A stretch of 5,633 nt of DNA from an uncultured Clostridia bacterium (lineage in GTDB: Bacteria; Bacillota; Clostridia; Christensenellales; Aristaeellaceae). Within the stretch, counting starts at the first letter, position 1. Each line of letters begins with the position of its first letter. The notes beneath the pieces are model-generated. The model was not told the origin of the DNA and did not search any database. It saw nothing but the letters and a program-made list of their open reading frames with translations. The position numbers and the translations under genes are program-made. Shown here in pieces: positions 5,323 through 5,633 of the stretch. The stretch spans positions 1 to 5,633 of the forward strand of contig CALVTV010000214.1 of assembly GCA_944363005.1 (NCBI GenBank), given 5' to 3'.

Positions 5323-5378
5323 GGGGATACGACGGGGCTGCCGCCCCGAACCCCGCCCGAGGGACTTTTGCCCCTCGG
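5323..5378. repeat. Pair of GC-rich hairpins, REP-like
   Basis: CGGGGC (5333-5338) pairs with GCCCCG (5343-5348) around TGCC, with outer GGGG (5323-5326) and CCCC (5351-5354). A second perfect 7-pair hairpin, CCGAGGG (5357-5363) with CCCTCGG (5372-5378), follows. Read on the - strand, the first has the GGGGC-GGCA-GCCCC form that I recall as common in intergenic repeats of clostridial genomes; that link is from memory and unverified. Confidence 0.5.
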
Positions 5379-5380
5379 AC

Positions 5381-5400
5381 TCCCCATCCTCGCTTCGCGC
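5381..5400 (-). repeat. Right arm of the imperfect inverted repeat enclosing the intergenic block
   Basis: Counterpart of 4951-4969. Together the arms enclose about 450 bases holding the 98-base array, the probable terminator and the hairpin pair. No clear target-site duplication is visible just outside either arm. Confidence 0.4.
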
Positions 5401-5441
5401 GCTTGACCGCCACATCAGTTCTTTCAATCTCAGGAGGCCCC

Positions 5442-5633
5442 ATGTTTGAAACCCTGCTACGCGACCTGACCCTTCTCATGGCCCAAGTGCATGACACCCT
5501 CATGCACCTCAACGACAGCTTTGAGCTCGCACTCACGGACAAGACCCTCCACTTCATCATCATGGCCCTACTGGGCATGTTCCTCTTTTTTGTCGTGCAT
5601 TTTCTCTTCAAGCGCCTTGCGCGCTTCTCCATC
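5442..5633 (+). CDS. N-terminal part of a small membrane protein, possibly VanZ-like (partial)
   Basis: 64 codons are visible before the window ends. AGGAGG at 5432-5437 is 4 bases before the ATG: a perfect ribosome binding site with slightly tight spacing. The first 30 residues are amphipathic. D-K-x-L-H-F-x-I at 33-40 leads into a membrane helix at about 36-56 (rich in Leu, Met and Phe), followed by a basic cluster K-R-x-x-R (57-61), which suggests a cytoplasmic side after the helix. An Asp-Lys-x-x-His-Phe segment at the start of a helix is typical of VanZ-like proteins and related conserved membrane proteins of Firmicutes. The remainder is outside the window, so the assignment is weak. No convincing promoter was found between the hairpins and this gene; a TTGACC at 5403-5408 lacks a matching -10 box. 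Confidence 0.65.
   Translation, partial: MFETLLRDLTLLMAQVHDTLMHLNDSFELALTDKTLHFIIMALLGMFLFFVVHFLFKRLARFSI

Noticed and set aside
1..5633. tRNA or rRNA genes, transposase, phage integrase, toxin-antitoxin pair
   Set aside because: I looked for them on both strands and saw no supporting sequence; a DUF5131 protein alone does not make the region a prophage.

Overview
The window reads as chromosomal DNA from a GC-rich member of the Firmicutes, most likely a Clostridia-type anaerobe. The basis is a T-box riboswitch in front of an aminoacyl-tRNA synthetase gene, an RqcP (YabO-type) ribosome-quality-control protein, MEP-pathway isoprenoid genes, strong AGGAGG-type ribosome binding sites and consistently G/C-rich third codon positions. 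No lineage below that level can be supported from the sequence alone. All recognised genes are on the + strand.

Bases 1-3188 hold a tightly packed run of five genes. They are the end of a polytopic membrane protein (DUF6020-like), a DUF5131-type radical-SAM-like protein, rqcP, a fused ispD-ispF gene, and a membrane-anchored Mrr-type nuclease-fold protein. Successive junctions are a 55-base overlap, an 11-base overlap, an ATGA overlap and an 11-base gap, so co-transcription is likely. The gene mix (translation rescue, isoprenoid precursors, unknowns) does not form one pathway.

Bases 3185-3452 are a regulatory island. A near-consensus promoter (TTGACA, 17 bases, TATGAT) has its -35 box on the stop codon of the nuclease gene. 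It is followed by a compact T-box leader whose terminator/antiterminator arms are visible. This controls a single-chain glycyl-tRNA synthetase gene (3453-4850), which ends in its own strong intrinsic terminator.

Bases 4851-5441 carry no gene. They hold a tandem array of a 98-base repeat (2.6 copies), each full unit able to fold into two hairpins. Four of the five differences between the two full copies fall together in one hairpin loop. Beyond the array lie a probable terminator and a pair of GC-rich hairpins. The block lies between imperfect 19/20-base inverted repeats. A new gene, possibly a VanZ-like membrane protein, begins at 5442 and runs off the window.

The structured 98-base repeat is the strongest candidate for something undescribed. 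The unusually short glycine T-box leader and the ispDF fusion that keeps an internal ribosome binding site are the next most interesting items.
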